64,000 nucleotides of DNA, from positions 30,371,501 through 30,435,500 of the forward strand of contig NC_091661.1 in NCBI RefSeq assembly GCF_042453785.1, written 5' to 3'. This document shows, piece after piece, positions 24,493-37,283 of this stretch. Each line of letters begins with the position of its first letter. The first letter of the stretch is position 1. Below the pieces are notes generated by a model. That model did no database searches. It was not told the origin of the DNA and worked only from the letters and a program-made list of their open reading frames with translations. This stretch comes from Malus domestica (lineage: Eukaryota; Streptophyta; Magnoliopsida; Rosales; Rosaceae). The position numbers were made by a program, and so were the translations under genes.

Positions 24493-24721
24493 CTAAAAAT
24501 AAAAATGATACTGATTCGTATAAACTATCTAAACTCGAAATAAAGATACTAAGTCGTATAAGTTGTTTACTAAACACATACCTAATTTTGTATGACAAAA
24601 GAAGTTCAGTTATCGTATAAGTTGATTACTAAACACATGCGATAGGTAAGTTTTTATCGTATCCACATCCCCCCTAATCAAGCATCACTACACACTGGTA
24701 TTCAGGTTTAAATGAAAGGTT

Positions 24722-26491
24722 TCACTGACTCTTGCTAAGGGGTCTTCTGTAGGCCCATAACCTGGAAAATGGCCCTTCATCTGAATCGCTATCACTGTCT
24801 GAAGAAGATATCATTGATATAGAATCATCCAACAGATATCCAACCACCTGAAAAAGATGGAGATACGGGATCGATGTAAGCTCACCGGAAATGGAACGAT
24901 GGTGTTCTCGTTGCTAGGTAACTAGTATTGACTACCATTACCGCCAGTATTCATTGAATCCCTACTCGTATTCAAATAGCTAAAACCGAAAAACTAGAGC
25001 AACGAGCACGTGAATACCTGATTAGGTAACACGGGCTTAATTTGATGGTTTTCCGAATTTTGTCCCCTATGTTCATTTGAACATTTCATGTTGTCAAGCC
25101 AAACAATCGTGTTGCAGTCTCTACAGTATCCCCTACCGGATTTCAATTTCTTCGACGAGCTGCCTGAAATCCAAGCAGATTAGGCAATGGTAAGAATTCA
25201 TAACTTCACACCTGCAATCCAACAGGAAGCAGAACAAATACACACACACACACACACGCATGTGTGAGCGTAATTGAAACACTAGTCTCTAGGGAAGCAT
25301 GAAAATACCTAAATATGCCCTTTTGAAGGCTTCTTTCCAAAATAGTGTGTACCCTTCTTCATCTTCAACCCGTCGACCACTAAGTTTCCGAGCCTTAATC
25401 AGCTTATCATCCTCAGACTTCCCGAAGAAAGTAGCGTATTGTGTCTCCCATAGATGGTTATCACTTGCCGCTATGTTCCACGACCTTCATCAAAACAATC
25501 AAGAAGCATTAGACCCAATTGGTGATTAAAAATGCAGTTTAAATCAAGGAAACTGAATACATGAACTTAAGTGAAGGAAATTGGGATTACCAGCAGACTA
25601 GTCCAACAGAGGCCAAGGATTGCATATCGAGGAACCCAAATATGTGAACAAGAACATCTTGTGGCAGCTGGGTCGAACCCGAAACTACAGGGAGAGGAGG
25701 CGAAACACTTAACAAGGACTACATTCTTCGATTTACATATCAAAGCAAGCAATTTCATGATCTCCAACCGACAAACTTCGAAAAACATCGAAAAATATTA
25801 AGATATGAGCAAACACAAAGTAAAATCTCGATACCCTTTTCTTCTTGCCGTGCTTTAGTGCGCCTCTTATGAGCAACCATTGCGTTCTTGTATTCTGCGA
25901 CAGCCAGATTCTTCTTTTGCTTCGGCAACGCGGCCTCGGCACTCTGGAGGAGGAGATGGGCTGCCAAAACAGCATTGCGCGTCTGCATTCTAGCTTCCCA
26001 GAAAAGCAAACAACTTAACACAATGCAACCAGAAAGCGAAAACACGAAATAAATTCTAAGATTAACAAAATTTCAGCTCAATCCAAATTACCCTCATCAA
26101 CAATTTGCATTAGAACAGAAAAACAACAAACAAAATCTCAAACTTTCAGCCCGAATTGTTATGAAGTTTCAATTTTGAATACACTTATCTCAGAATTCGA
26201 AAAACAGAGACAACCCAGATGCCAAAATCCTCTATCTTTCACAAATATCACAAGAAGAACAAACAGAAGTTACGAATTTTGAGAAATGATAAGGAAAATA
26301 GCTTACTCGGGAAGGAGACGAAAGGCCGTGAGAGTGTCTTGGAAGATGAGAGATTGGAGATTCTTGGGGAATTTCTTGTAAGCGCCTCTGAGGATTAAGC
26401 TGAGCTCTCTGCAGGCAAAAGGGTACCTGTGGATTTTGGGCAATGATTCTTTGAGGACAAGTTTTTGGTATCTCTCCAGTGGCTTTGACAT
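24722..26491 (-). CDS. F-box protein, At5g52880 type
   Basis: Six exons: 26491-26307, 25989-25835, 25684-25591, 25484-25309, 25163-25018, 24847-24722, all GT-AG, in frame, 293 residues. The N-terminal region (1-113) has a conserved helical block (LERYQKL, ACRELSLILRGAYKKFP, AHLLLQSAEAALPKQKKN). The F-box follows at about 119-160, beginning LPQDVLVHIFGFLDMQSLAS and GLVCWSWN. Next come LWETQYATFFG and a Cys/His cluster at about 216-236 (CRDC, then CSNEH) that could bind zinc, and a Ser/Asp-rich end before WAYRRPLSKSQ. As an F-box protein it should be the substrate-recognition part of an SCF ubiquitin ligase; the substrate is unknown. An in-frame ATG at 26512 would add seven residues; 26491 (MSKPLERY) looks more like the family start. 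Confidence 0.92.
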
Positions 26492-26512
26492 GCTTCTCCC
26501 TCTGAAATTCAA

Positions 26513-27780
26513 TGGCGAATAAAGGAGGAAGGAATAGAGAAGAGGGGAAAGAGTTCCCTTCAGATATTAGTATATTACAATAACTCTGATGGGCTAGTTT
26601 TGTCAACCAATAATATGATGGGCTCTACTTATTTGATTGGGCTACCTAAGAAGGACCAACAAGTTTCCATACAACTTTCATTTAAATTTCTTGTGATTGT
26701 TGGGAGAGCAACTCGTATGATGCACATCACTATAGTAGCGTTATATAGCAATGATACAATAAACTCGTAGAGAGTTAATCTGTCGTTGTATTGACAAAAA
26801 GAATATACATGTCTTTATATTATTAGCACGAAATGCTACTGTAACAGTGTTCTCGTGTTATACAAGTCATTCTCGACAAAGAAGAGGACTTTCCAAAACA
26901 CTACAAACTCATAAGACTCGGAAAACCTGCATTTTCATCACTCTTGTTAAGAAATATCAAGCACCAAACGCACGTGCTGATTCATCTACTACCAAAGATG
27001 AAGATGACCCACCACGTGAAACTCCTTGTGGTCCCGTTTCGTTCAAGATCAAGTATCGATGGCCCTTGAAGAAACTTCAAGCCCGATTTAAGATCAAGTG
27101 TTCATTGCCTTTGAATTTAATTCTACTTTGGGGATCGAATTAGAGGAATATTCTTCTAAAAGGATAAACCACATAGATTGTAACCCTAAACATTCATCTA
27201 ATACAAATATTATTTGCACATGTGTGTTTCTGTTATTCATTGCAGAAAATTTCATGTTTACACTTACATAGATGAAGATAATGTAACTTGGATACTAAAG
27301 TAATGATGTCCTAAACTAATCACACAATGCGAAGTAAGAAAGTTAAAAACATGAAGAGGTTCTCACCTTGGCATTCATGTTTTTGTTCTTAATTTTTATA
27401 TTTAAATTATGGATGGAACTGTCAGACGCTGATGCTACTTTCGTTTTTAATAAAACATCCAATTTGGTTATAGACTTGCAATTTTGCAGAATGATAATTT
27501 CATTTCATATATATATATATATATAATGAAAAAAAAAAAGCAGACTCTACATGCATAAAGAGCATTGCACCATCAAATAATTACACAATTTAAGAACAAT
27601 GTGCACAAATGCTGTTCGAATTCAGTTCAAGTTTCCTCTCACCAATCTGAAAATCCCACAAGCATCTCCAAACACCACACACATTTTTCACAGAACATAG
27701 ACTCAAAAATCCCAAATAACTGTGGCTATTGGACACCGTTAACCCACCCTCTCTTACACTTTGTACACTGATATACACGT
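26513..27780. other. Gene-free stretch between F-box and AAA genes
   Basis: The promoters of both minus-strand genes are not here: the F-box promoter starts this stretch, and the AAA gene's 3'UTR closes it. The middle (about 26700-27200) is AT-rich with one 98-codon frame lacking a recognisable domain, possibly old LTR sequence. An AT microsatellite lies at 27509-27525. Confidence 0.4.
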
Positions 27781-27983
27781 TCCTTGTGCTGCAAGCTTTT
27801 TCCTTCGCCGGAGGTTCCGAGCTGTAGCTGCTTCTAATTGATCGTCGCGTTGTTGCAAGCCGACGAACATTGTTGCCTTTTCAGGTGGAGTTTCCATCTT
27901 CCTCGAGACCTTCACATTCTTCCCCAAAGAATGAAGCTGATGCTAGTGCCTAAGATGCCGGCTTCCCCGTGTGTACTAATAGT

Positions 27984-30900
27984 TTACAGGAAATAAGTTA
28001 GCTGTTGCTTCTTCCTCGACCCACCCTCGCCATACAGTTCATTCCACTGTTTCAGCTCGCTCATTACTGATCCCTCTGAAGCGAAACTCGCAGCAACCTG
28101 CATCGCACCACAGACATGCATAAAGATACATGCAGAACAAACGAAAAATGATAGTTTTGTGGATAGTGTACGAAAAGAAGGTGAAATTTGTTACCTGATT
28201 CTTTGCCTGCCGCATATCTTCCATGTTTAAAGCCCTCAGGGTAATTACGTGCTCCTCTTTCTCTTCTTCTTTCGGTTCTGAAGCTTCTTCTGTGCCCTTT
28301 TCTTTTGCATCTTTCTTCTTCTTTTCCTGTAGTTCCAAGTTTTATCAAAATCGTTAAGCATTACCAGAATTGGGAAGAAAAACAATAAGAATATGCCGAT
28401 GCAGAGGAAGAGTGTGAAGGTAGCGAATTACCACATCCTTTTGCCTCTCCTGTTGTATAAGCTCCCTAACTGGTCGATAAGCTGCTGTCACGCACAAGTT
28501 CTGTTTTTCCAGGATTTAGTTTCGTGAGTTCGTTAGACTGGTCACAATTTAAGGTTGGTTATTAATATTGTTAACTCGAAAACTAACCTTAAGATCGCTT
28601 CCACTGTATCCTTCTGTCATGGTTGCAAGCTCCTTAAAGTCTAGATTTTCGACCTTTTCTTTCGAAAGAAGAGTTCTCAAGATCATTTCCCTGTTCTCGA
28701 CTGAGGGAAGGCCAACCATGACTCTGTTCAATAGGGAAAAAGATTTCGAATTAGCAGACAGTTAAAAAGAAGGAAGAAAAAATCTGAATGTAACACAATG
28801 TGGATCATTACCTCCGCTCAAATCGCCTGATGATTGCCTCATCAAGGTCAAATGGCCTGTTGGTTGCGGCGAGAACAAGAATTCTCTCCCCGGTCTTTGT
28901 CAAAAGTCCATCCCAGTGTGTCATGAACTCGTTCTTAATCTTCCTCATGGCCTCATGCTCCCCAACTCTGGTTCGCTGCCCCAGCATGCTGTCAACCTCA
29001 TCCACGAAGATAATAGTCGGGGAGACCTTTGCTGCAAGTGTGAACAGAGCTCGAACGTTCTTCTCATCTTCTCCAAACCATTTTGAGGTGATCGTGGACA
29101 TCGAGACGTTGATGAAACTTGCTCCTGCTTCACTTGCTATGGCCTTTGCCAGCATTGTTTTTCCAGTGCCAGGAGGACCGAAAAGCAATATGCCTCTGCA
29201 AGGCTTCAGAAGCCCACCTTTGAAAAGGTCTGGTCTTCGAAGCGGGAGCATGACCAACTCCTGAAGTGATTCTTTGATCTCATCCAATGCACCAATATCT
29301 GCAAATGTGACTCCAATCTCATTTGCAGGGATAACCTCCGGCCTTATGCGCTTCTCAAATTCATTGTCAGGTACCACTTCCTGCACAAACACCGTGAATT
29401 TTTTATAAGACAACGAAGATCTAAACAAAATAGACACTGTGAAACATGTGGATTTTATGGATAGTATTATAGGACTTGAACTTACTACTTTTGGAGGAGG
29501 TGGATTCTCGCTGTCCTTCTTCACCCCAGGACCAGATTTCTCGGCTTCACCTTTGTTTTCCGGTGCTGCAGTTTCAGACTTCGATTCAGTCTTTGCACCG
29601 ACGGCCTCTTCCCCTTCGGTTTCCTAAAATTTAAGAGAAATGATAAACCATTAAGTCATCAGAAGTTAAAAGCAGGTCCATTTAATCCGCGACTCAAAAC
29701 GTAAAACATCAAGAGGTTAGAAATGACAGTAGAAGAAAAACCTTGTTGGAATCGGCATTGGTCTCCAGTTTCAGAGAATCTTTCCCGCCAGATTTTCCCT
29801 CCTGGAATATACTCAATCCATGGGACAAACTGTTCCAGATTGAGAGTCGTAATTAGATAGATAAAATCATAAAACAGTCTGTTTTGCAGTGAAATATAAC
29901 CAAAGAAATTATGATACTGAGAATTTGGTATCTACCTCGTCGATGATATAACAAGCTTTCCATTTCGATATTCTGGATCCTTGTTTTGCATCAAATGATA
30001 AGATATTGCCGAAATCACAATCTCTTCTATGTAGTTGCTGACTACCATTGTGTCTGCGTGGCAGATTGAACCAAGATCATCACATTCAAGATCATTCGCC
30101 GCAAGCACCTCGGCTATGTGATTTTTGTTGTCATGAAATTGGATCATCTTCATGTCTTCTTCCAGTTGAGCCTTCCAGCTGACGAGATGAGTCTCATCTT
30201 CCGGGGGACTGATCTCAATATTGTAGGGGAACAAAGCAGCAAGCTTCTCGTCGACTTCTTTGCAATCATCTTCAGCGTCTACTGTCCGGGAACCAAGTAT
30301 CAACACTGACCCTGAAAGTCTCTTCAACATTTTGTTGAACAAATTGTAAAACCGCCGTGATTGGAGAAAAAGCTTCTCGACGTCCCTGAGGCATAAGATG
30401 ATGGAACGAGTTTCTGACATTGAAGATAAGACCTGTACAAGAAATAATATGAATGCCTATTAGTACTTTACTAACATTTTCAAGCAATATTACCTTGTAT
30501 CTAACAAAAAGAAAAGACATTACCTTGTAAAGTGAGTGCAGAAAAAGTTTCTCATCGAAACACCAGTTGTTCACGCGTTTGAGAGGAACTGAAAAAACGA
30601 AAGAATTACAGAGTGATAGTATAAATTTAAAGCAATTCTGCGCATAACTAATGTACAAATTACGTTCTTAAACAGCCAGTATTTTTCTGTAGGAACAAAC
30701 CTGAACTTGGCGAAGCAGATTTGGAACTGATGCTACTCATATCAGATGCAGAAGAACCATTTCTTTGAAGCGTTCGAGTTGGCCCTTCAGTGCCCCTGCG
30801 GGTATAAGATAGCGGTGTTTTAGAAACGACACATTTCATAAACACCGGCACATTTGATACAAGAATCAATCACCCAATACTGTACCTTGATTTGAGATCA

Positions 30901-32570
30901 GAAGAACTACTTTGCCGACATAATGCACCTGTAAGAAAACAATTAGTTATAAGACCAGTGAAGCGTTGACATTACCAATAGTCACTGAACTGAGGACATG
31001 TTGATCAGAGGAGCTTTAACGAAAAGATATAGCCATATTTCCTTTCGTACCTTTAGTGTCCCTGCTTGAAGGGAGCATTGAGAAGGAGCCGAGCAAATTG
31101 GACATTTGCTCCAATGTCACCTCTGAGATGGACCTTTTATGATGCTACAAAAAGAATGCAATGAATCAGAAACGAAACAAAAAAAATCCAATCGAGGTAA
31201 TTCGAGCTTTTCCTTTCAATAAAACTGCAGTACATTGACTAAGATACATGAAGTGCAGAAATGCATAACATTGAGTTTAAACAAAAAAGCATCCCACCAC
31301 ATTTGGATCCAGGTTTCATCACTTGCTAAACTTAAGATGTACGCTAAGACTCCGGAAAAGAAAAAACACGATGAGTTCCTCAGTAAGAAGCAGAGAACGC
31401 TTACTGTTTCTCTTTTGGCACATCCGTATTTACTCTGTATCTGCAAACATGTAGAATTCAGATTTTTTAGTACTACCGTATTACGAGCCAAATCTAACTT
31501 ATGTAAACATGTAAAGGTGACTGATATAGTACTGCTGTATTACAAATATTTACCCTGATCGAAAAATCAGTGATATCCAACAACAGCAACTTCGACTCAA
31601 AGTGATGCGCTAAAGCCTTGGCGAGCATTTGATGATAAAGTTCTTTGGGAAAAAAGAGATGAATTGGATTAGCTTAAGGAAAAGGTTAAGGTATGAATAT
31701 TTCAGCGGAAAATGCAAAAATCGGATAACGTTTTTAAGTAGCATACCTGCAGGTCCTGAGAGCAAAATAGCTCTACTTGCAGGGGAAAGATTCCGGGTGT
31801 GCTTGGACAAGTCGGAGTGCTTCAGATGAACATATGCAGCGCTTGTTAACAACATCCGAGTTCTCTCTCTGACATCGCCATCATCAAAACCAAAATTGTT
31901 AGATATGATCCAAAAATAAAACAGTTTAAAAACGAATCAAATATCAAATAAAAAAGGCTCAACATCCATACAAGCAAAGATTGGATTCAATAGCAATTTT
32001 GCAGAAGTACAATATCCATAGCTGAGGAAACTGATCATAAAAAATAAAATAAAATAAAAAAATCCAGAAAAATTAGGATAGCCTTTATATTAAAAGCAGA
32101 TATAATCCAACTTAATTAGTTTCAACTGGAAGCAGATTTTATGCGTACAAAATTTTACCGAGAAGGAAGATAAAAAATGAAAACTTGTGCAGAATTCATG
32201 GATTGTATTATTACAAAATTAGTAAGAAAATATGAACTTTAATAACATACAAGGAAAATTAGACATAAAAACACACCCATCTTCCATATGACCCTGCTCA
32301 TAAGATTGATGTAAAAATTGTGGCACTGGAGTTATAAAATCTCCAAATTTACCTTAGGTAATAAGGAAACTCCTCAAATGTAACTTTGCTGTCTCTGCCA
32401 TCCACAACCTGCCTCATCAACTCCTGCTCAATCTGCTCCGCCGTCACCTCATCCGCCGAGCAATTACCATTTACCCAACTGCTCACAGCCTGCCCGGAAG
32501 TCAACCCCAGCCCCACCCCAACCCCAACCCCAACACTCAGAGCAGACAGCAGAATGTGCTTCTGTTCCAT
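27984..32570 (-). CDS. AAA ATPase, ATAD1/spastin-like group
   Basis: Sixteen exons, in coding order 32570-32353, 31868-31747, 31642-31554, 31440-31405, 31144-31051, 30928-30886, 30795-30701, 30588-30524, 30432-29936, 29829-29742, 29623-29489, 29380-28812, 28723-28588, 28500-28432, 28326-28195, 28097-27984; all GT-AG, continuous frame, 833 residues. The N-terminus is hydrophobic and glycine-rich (about 8-27), a possible membrane anchor. Residues about 104-145 look like a degenerate first P-loop region ([14 protein letters not shown]). The active AAA domain spans about 515-690: Walker A GPPGTGKT (562-569), Walker B IIFVDE (617-622), then [17 protein letters not shown] with arginine fingers. Other parts are acidic Lys/Glu linkers. 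Such proteins are hexameric unfoldases or microtubule-severing-like enzymes; plant members (At5g52882, At4g24860) are poorly characterised. Confident in family. Confidence 0.93.
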
Positions 32571-32741
32571 CCTTCACCAACCCTTTTGAACAAACGCCTC
32601 CTCCTTCACGGCAGAGAACGAAGGTGGCGCTTTTTCACCGGACTTTCCGGCTAGATACAGAGCAAACGAGATTGATATTCAACGAATGGGGAAGAGATTC
32701 ATGAAGGGTTGGTGGGATTTCTTTTTGGACAAGCAAGGAAA

Positions 32742-32782
32742 CTTGGAGAGAGAGATAGAGATTGAGAGAGAGAGAGAGAGAT
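32742..32782. repeat. GA microsatellite upstream of the AAA gene
   Basis: GA repeats interrupted by AT and TT (CT-rich on the coding strand), about 170 bases before the start codon. This resembles the CT-rich leader of the MAKR gene and probably lies in the 5'UTR or core promoter. Confidence 0.8.
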
Positions 32783-34754
32783 TTGTTGTGTGTTTCTTGG
32801 GGTGCGTATGTATTTGTTACACAACACACGTTCGAATACAACGTTTTTGCTGTGAATTACTTATGTGCTTGGGGTTCTGTTCTGCAGCTATTTATAGCAT
32901 GCCTATTACAAATGGACGTTCAATGCTCGTCCAAGAAAAGAAAAACCAGATGAAAACGATGGAATTTACCGTTTGGTTCTTTTTTCACCTCTGGTACTAC
33001 TGGCTGTTTTTTTTTTGACTGGTCACCTCCAATTCTTTCTGGTGCCTTTTCCCCCCTTTCCTTTCTTTTCTTTTACTTTTCAATTTTGCTTTTTCCCCTC
33101 TCCTTTTAAAAGTAATTATTTTTCTCTTTTGCTCAATTTTTATACTAATATTTATTCTTAGGAATTTTCATGTACGAGCCCTTGATGACATTATACCAGA
33201 GAAAAATATTTCGAACCCAATAGTTTAGTAGAAGAGCTCCATTGACTTTGTAATTGGAGAAGGCATCGAAGGGTTTTGCAATCTGAGAATCAATTCGAGC
33301 ATGACAAGTAGATAGATAAAAGAAAATTATTCTTTAAAAATTTATAGTTATGGGAGATTTATTTCGTTCTAATTTACTTTATTGTTTATAAAACTTAATA
33401 TTTTATCAAGAACAAGATATTGTTTAGAATCAATTTAATTCTTTGTTTTGTAGTCGGGGAGAAAATTTTATATGTATTGGAAGCACTTGTCACGTGGTAT
33501 TGTTGGAGAATTTTATCCCATATCGGTCATATGACAAAATAAAATACAATTAATATATATGGGAATTTTCAGCTTTAATATCATCAAGGTATTTTGTAAT
33601 AAAACTCAATACCTAATAATAAGTGATTAAGTTAAAATAACATGGGTGATGTTAGTGGTAGACTATGCTGAGGTTGCAAAGTTTTCACGTCGACTGTTTG
33701 GAGTACACCGAAAAAATCTCTCGCGGATGAGTGGGATGATGAGAATGCATCCATATTTTTACAGACAAAAACAAAACAGAAAATTTAGGGATATTTTAAG
33801 TTGTGTCAGCAGGTAGCATGCATGGGACTTGCAATTGCATCTTGCAACTGTGTAGCTGAGTTGTGATTTGGTTGGGTTCAACAACCTTTTCATTTTTAAT
33901 TTTTTTTTCTGGCTTAAACAAAAACACAAAACTATGTTCTACTATTTTCTTATTTTTGGTACATGCTCAATTATTTTCTTGGGCATATACAACTGTACCT
34001 ACCTTGGTGTGGCCTCAAGTTCTCAATGATATAGTTGTTAATCGACACGTTTGGTTGTACATTAATGTCCATTAATAATTTCAATCAAATTTAGTAATTT
34101 GACGTACTCTTGTTCAACTGCCAAATATTAATTTTTTGAAATATTTGTTGAGATCTTGTAGTAAATGTACTTCTTTTTTTATTATATATATATATATATA
34201 TGTATATAACGCCTATAATTTATGGTTTTATTTTTTCCATTTTGGTTACTTAATTAGCATATCCAGTTCGTCGTTAAATCAACAAATGATTTGGTTTGAA
34301 GAACCACTTAATACAAATCCTATTTTTAAGAATAGTACAACTTTGTAATTTATTGGTGCGGAATGCTCTTTTTTTCTTCAACGGGTTGAAATCATCAACA
34401 AGATTTGTATCAATGCCCATTCTAAATGCACTCTATCATCCAATTTGTACGTATTCGTCTCTTTGTATAAACTAATATCGTACTTGTTAAAAAAAAAAAA
34501 AGCATATCCAGTTCGTAAATCATTGACTTGCTACCATCTTAATGTGTTTGATCGAATAACTATATACATTATCTCTGTTATTTGTATATAGTATGCAGTT
34601 CAATAATTCTCCATTTGTGCTGACAATTTTTCGTGATAAATGTGGGGGATTGGTATGTGATGGTAATGACAGATTTATTTGAGGATTAAATTGATATTTT
34701 CTTTCTTTCTTTTTAATGAAATTTACTTAAAACTCTTGATTTTTTTTTAAACAA

Positions 34755-34921
34755 ATGACATTAATTATCTACATTAAGGGGTGGAGGAGTGGGCTAAGCA
34801 TCACAATGTGCTAGCCATAATAATGTGGTTCAAATTCACTTTTGTCAATAATCGAACATGAGACCTCTCACTTACAAGTGAAGAGGAATTTCACTAGATC
34901 GTAGTACTAAGTGGCTAAAAC
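34755..34921 (-). mobile_element. SINE-like copy, reverse orientation
   Basis: Read on the minus strand it gives 'ttgtaagtgagaggtctcat', 'gttcgattattgac', 'aaaagtgaatttgaaccaca' and 'gcttagcccactcctccacc', ending in an A-rich tail. GTTCGATT in this setting resembles a polymerase III B box. The copy at 35255-35385 has the same order of words on the plus strand. Confidence 0.55.
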
Positions 34922-35150
34922 TCTTGATTTTATTTATTTAGGAAGGGTACATGGTAAGAAATTAAGGATGAGTTATAATTTGTTAGGTCTTGGGGATTAA
35001 ATACTTTAGCATTTGAGCTAAAAGTAACAGAAAGTGAAGAGAAATTTCACTAGACGGCTAAAACTCTTGATTTTATTTATTTAGGAAGGGTGCATGGTAA
35101 GAAATTAAGGATGAGTTATTATTTGTTCGGTCTGGCGGATTAAATACTTC
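34922..35150. repeat. Tandem duplication of about 125 bp
   Basis: Two copies with 'taaaactcttgattttattt', 'atttaggaagggt', 'catggtaagaaattaaggat' and 'gagttat', followed by 'ggattaaatactt' and 'atttgagc'. It lies exactly between the two oppositely oriented SINE-like copies. Confidence 0.75.
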
Positions 35151-35254
35151 ATTTGAGCAAAAAGTAAACGAAAGTTGTGTAAATAAAATTTACACAATTT
35201 AGGGTTGAGTTGCTATTTAGTATTACGGTTTAATAATATTTATTTTCATTTAAT

Positions 35255-35385
35255 TGTAAGTGAGAGATATTATGTTTGATTCTCGTCAAAGGTGAATTTA
35301 AATCACACTATTGCTAGCCCATTAAGAGGCTTAGCTCACCTCCCCCCACCTGTTAATGTAAATAATATCGTTTATTAAAAAAAAA
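35255..35385 (+). mobile_element. SINE-like copy, forward orientation
   Basis: Reads 'ttgtaagtgagagatattat', 'gtttgattctcgtcaaaggt', 'gaatttaaatcacacta', 'gctagcccattaagaggctt' and 'agctcacctccccccacc', then 'gttaatgtaaataata' and an A tail (35380-35389). It is the same family as the copy at 34755-34921, in the opposite direction. The A tail supports insertion by retroposition. Confidence 0.6.
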
Positions 35386-37283
35386 ATTAGGGTTGAGTTT
35401 CTTCTCACTTACAGGTATGTATGTCACCAGATGCTCCATTCCTATATTCTTCCAATTTCAGTCTTTGATAAAAGAATCATTTTGTATTATTATTGGCTTA
35501 TTTCTTTCTTTTAGGATTTCTAACAAAATCCCACTGCAGGAAGAGAGTGTACTCAAAGCATGCAAACTACAGACTTCCTCTCCTCCCAGACCTCCTAAAA
35601 ATTGCATTAAGTTTTTGGTTCATCTGCTTTTAAGTGATGGATATATAAGTGCTTATTCGGCTTTTCTTCCATCCACTCATTTAAACTGCAATTTGAACTC
35701 ACTAATTTACGGTTTTTATGTAGTCATCCACAAATCAAGAACAACGAGGACGAGGGAGAAATGGGAAGAGTGATTGACAAAGAGTCTTCTTTTTTGTTTT
35801 TCCGTTGTCCTATTGCTAATTAAGGATCCTAGCTATCATTTAATCTAGTTGTTTTAGAAACAGATTGAAGGAATTAAAATGTCCGCATTTGGTGTAGGTG
35901 ATCTTGATTTAGCAAATTAGTAACAATATTTAGAAGGAAATTGTACGCCCCGTTATAACTTGGACTGACTCATCCTATAAGAATTGCTTCATAAATTATC
36001 ATATGTAGATTCAAATATACCTCTTTGCAAATTATGTTTCTTTACAATTTGTAAAATTGAAATCCCCTAGAAACCGTAAATTAATGAAGCATTCAAACAA
36101 ATTAGTAAGAGACACGTCCTATACAATTTAACGTTAAAATTATTTTTATTTACTCATTTCTCGAGCATGAGTAAAAAATCTATATAGGCATGTAACGTCG
36201 GTAATTGAAAAAATAGTTATTATAATCCAAGAATCATATTATTATTTATCTTGGACTCTGAATATTATTGTTTCTTATTCAATTACTTTTTGTAGGGTTT
36301 TCATTTTTATATATTTTTACTTTCGGTCACTACTTTAGAAAGCACATGACTCAAAAAGGTATTTTGCACGTTTCGTCGTTCTTTTGAAGAAATATTTTGC
36401 TTTCAATAGTATTTAAGTTGCCACTACAGAAAGTGCAAAATGACCAAAAAGAGGCGGCTGCCGCAATACAAAAGTTATACGTTTTGTTAACTTCGTATCC
36501 ACACATTGTTGTTTCAAAAGGAGAAAAAAGTTACAACCCTAATCAAGCTTAATTACAATCCTAAAACGGTTTTGATAGATAATCCTTTATGAGTTTATAT
36601 ACAATTGAAGTATTTGGAGATATTATGGTTGCTTAATCATCAATTTTCATAGATTCCCTAACGCAAACCATATAATTGACATAACTTTTGCTAAGACAAA
36701 CTTCAAAACGATATTTTTTTTTTTTAACAAAGGATAGATATTTTACACAGTTGTAACCAGTGTGATTTAAGTCCAGGTTTGATAAAACGGCAATAACAGT
36801 GTTCAAGAATATATGCATATAAGCTTTTGTTCATCGTCAAAATTAATATTTGAAGAGAACACAGTCAATCTTAGAACCCTTCATACAATTTCAGCCCGTC
36901 CTACTTTTCTTGTTGTATACTTCACAACTTTATTTTCTGGTTTGTTTTTTGTGTGATGGCACTGATGTGTGAGTGGGGATCCATGTACTGTATCACTGTA
37001 GTGTAGCTAGCTTGTTAAAAATATGAAGGATTATGTTGTGGCGTCAAATTCTCCCATGTGAAGGCATGCAGGCAAAGGCGGTGACTTGTGATCGTGTGAA
37101 CTAAAAACTAAAGAAAAGGATGGCTTTTAGGGTTTTTACTTTGCTTGCACATACAGATACAGTCGCCAATAAGAAGCTTCGCGGAAAGAGCAAGTGAGCA
37201 GTTAGAGCTCTTATCATCAACTTATCAATCAAGAAATGCATTATATATTAGAGCATCTTTCCTCGATGGTTTTTGGGCAAAAT

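Noticed and set aside
26847-27143. 98-codon open frame between F-box and AAA genes
   Set aside because: No family recognised; local sequence resembles decayed LTR sequence and there is no gene structure around it.
28549-28765. Separate short genes on both strands
   Set aside because: The minus-strand frame is exon 13 of the AAA gene plus intron read-through, and the plus-strand frame is its antisense shadow.
28800-29264. 154-codon plus-strand open frame
   Set aside because: It lies antisense to the AAA domain exon (29380-28812) and reflects codon bias of the real gene; no domain of its own.
35393-35773. 126-codon open frame
   Set aside because: No recognisable domain, odd composition, no splice or promoter support; it starts in the flank of a SINE-like copy.
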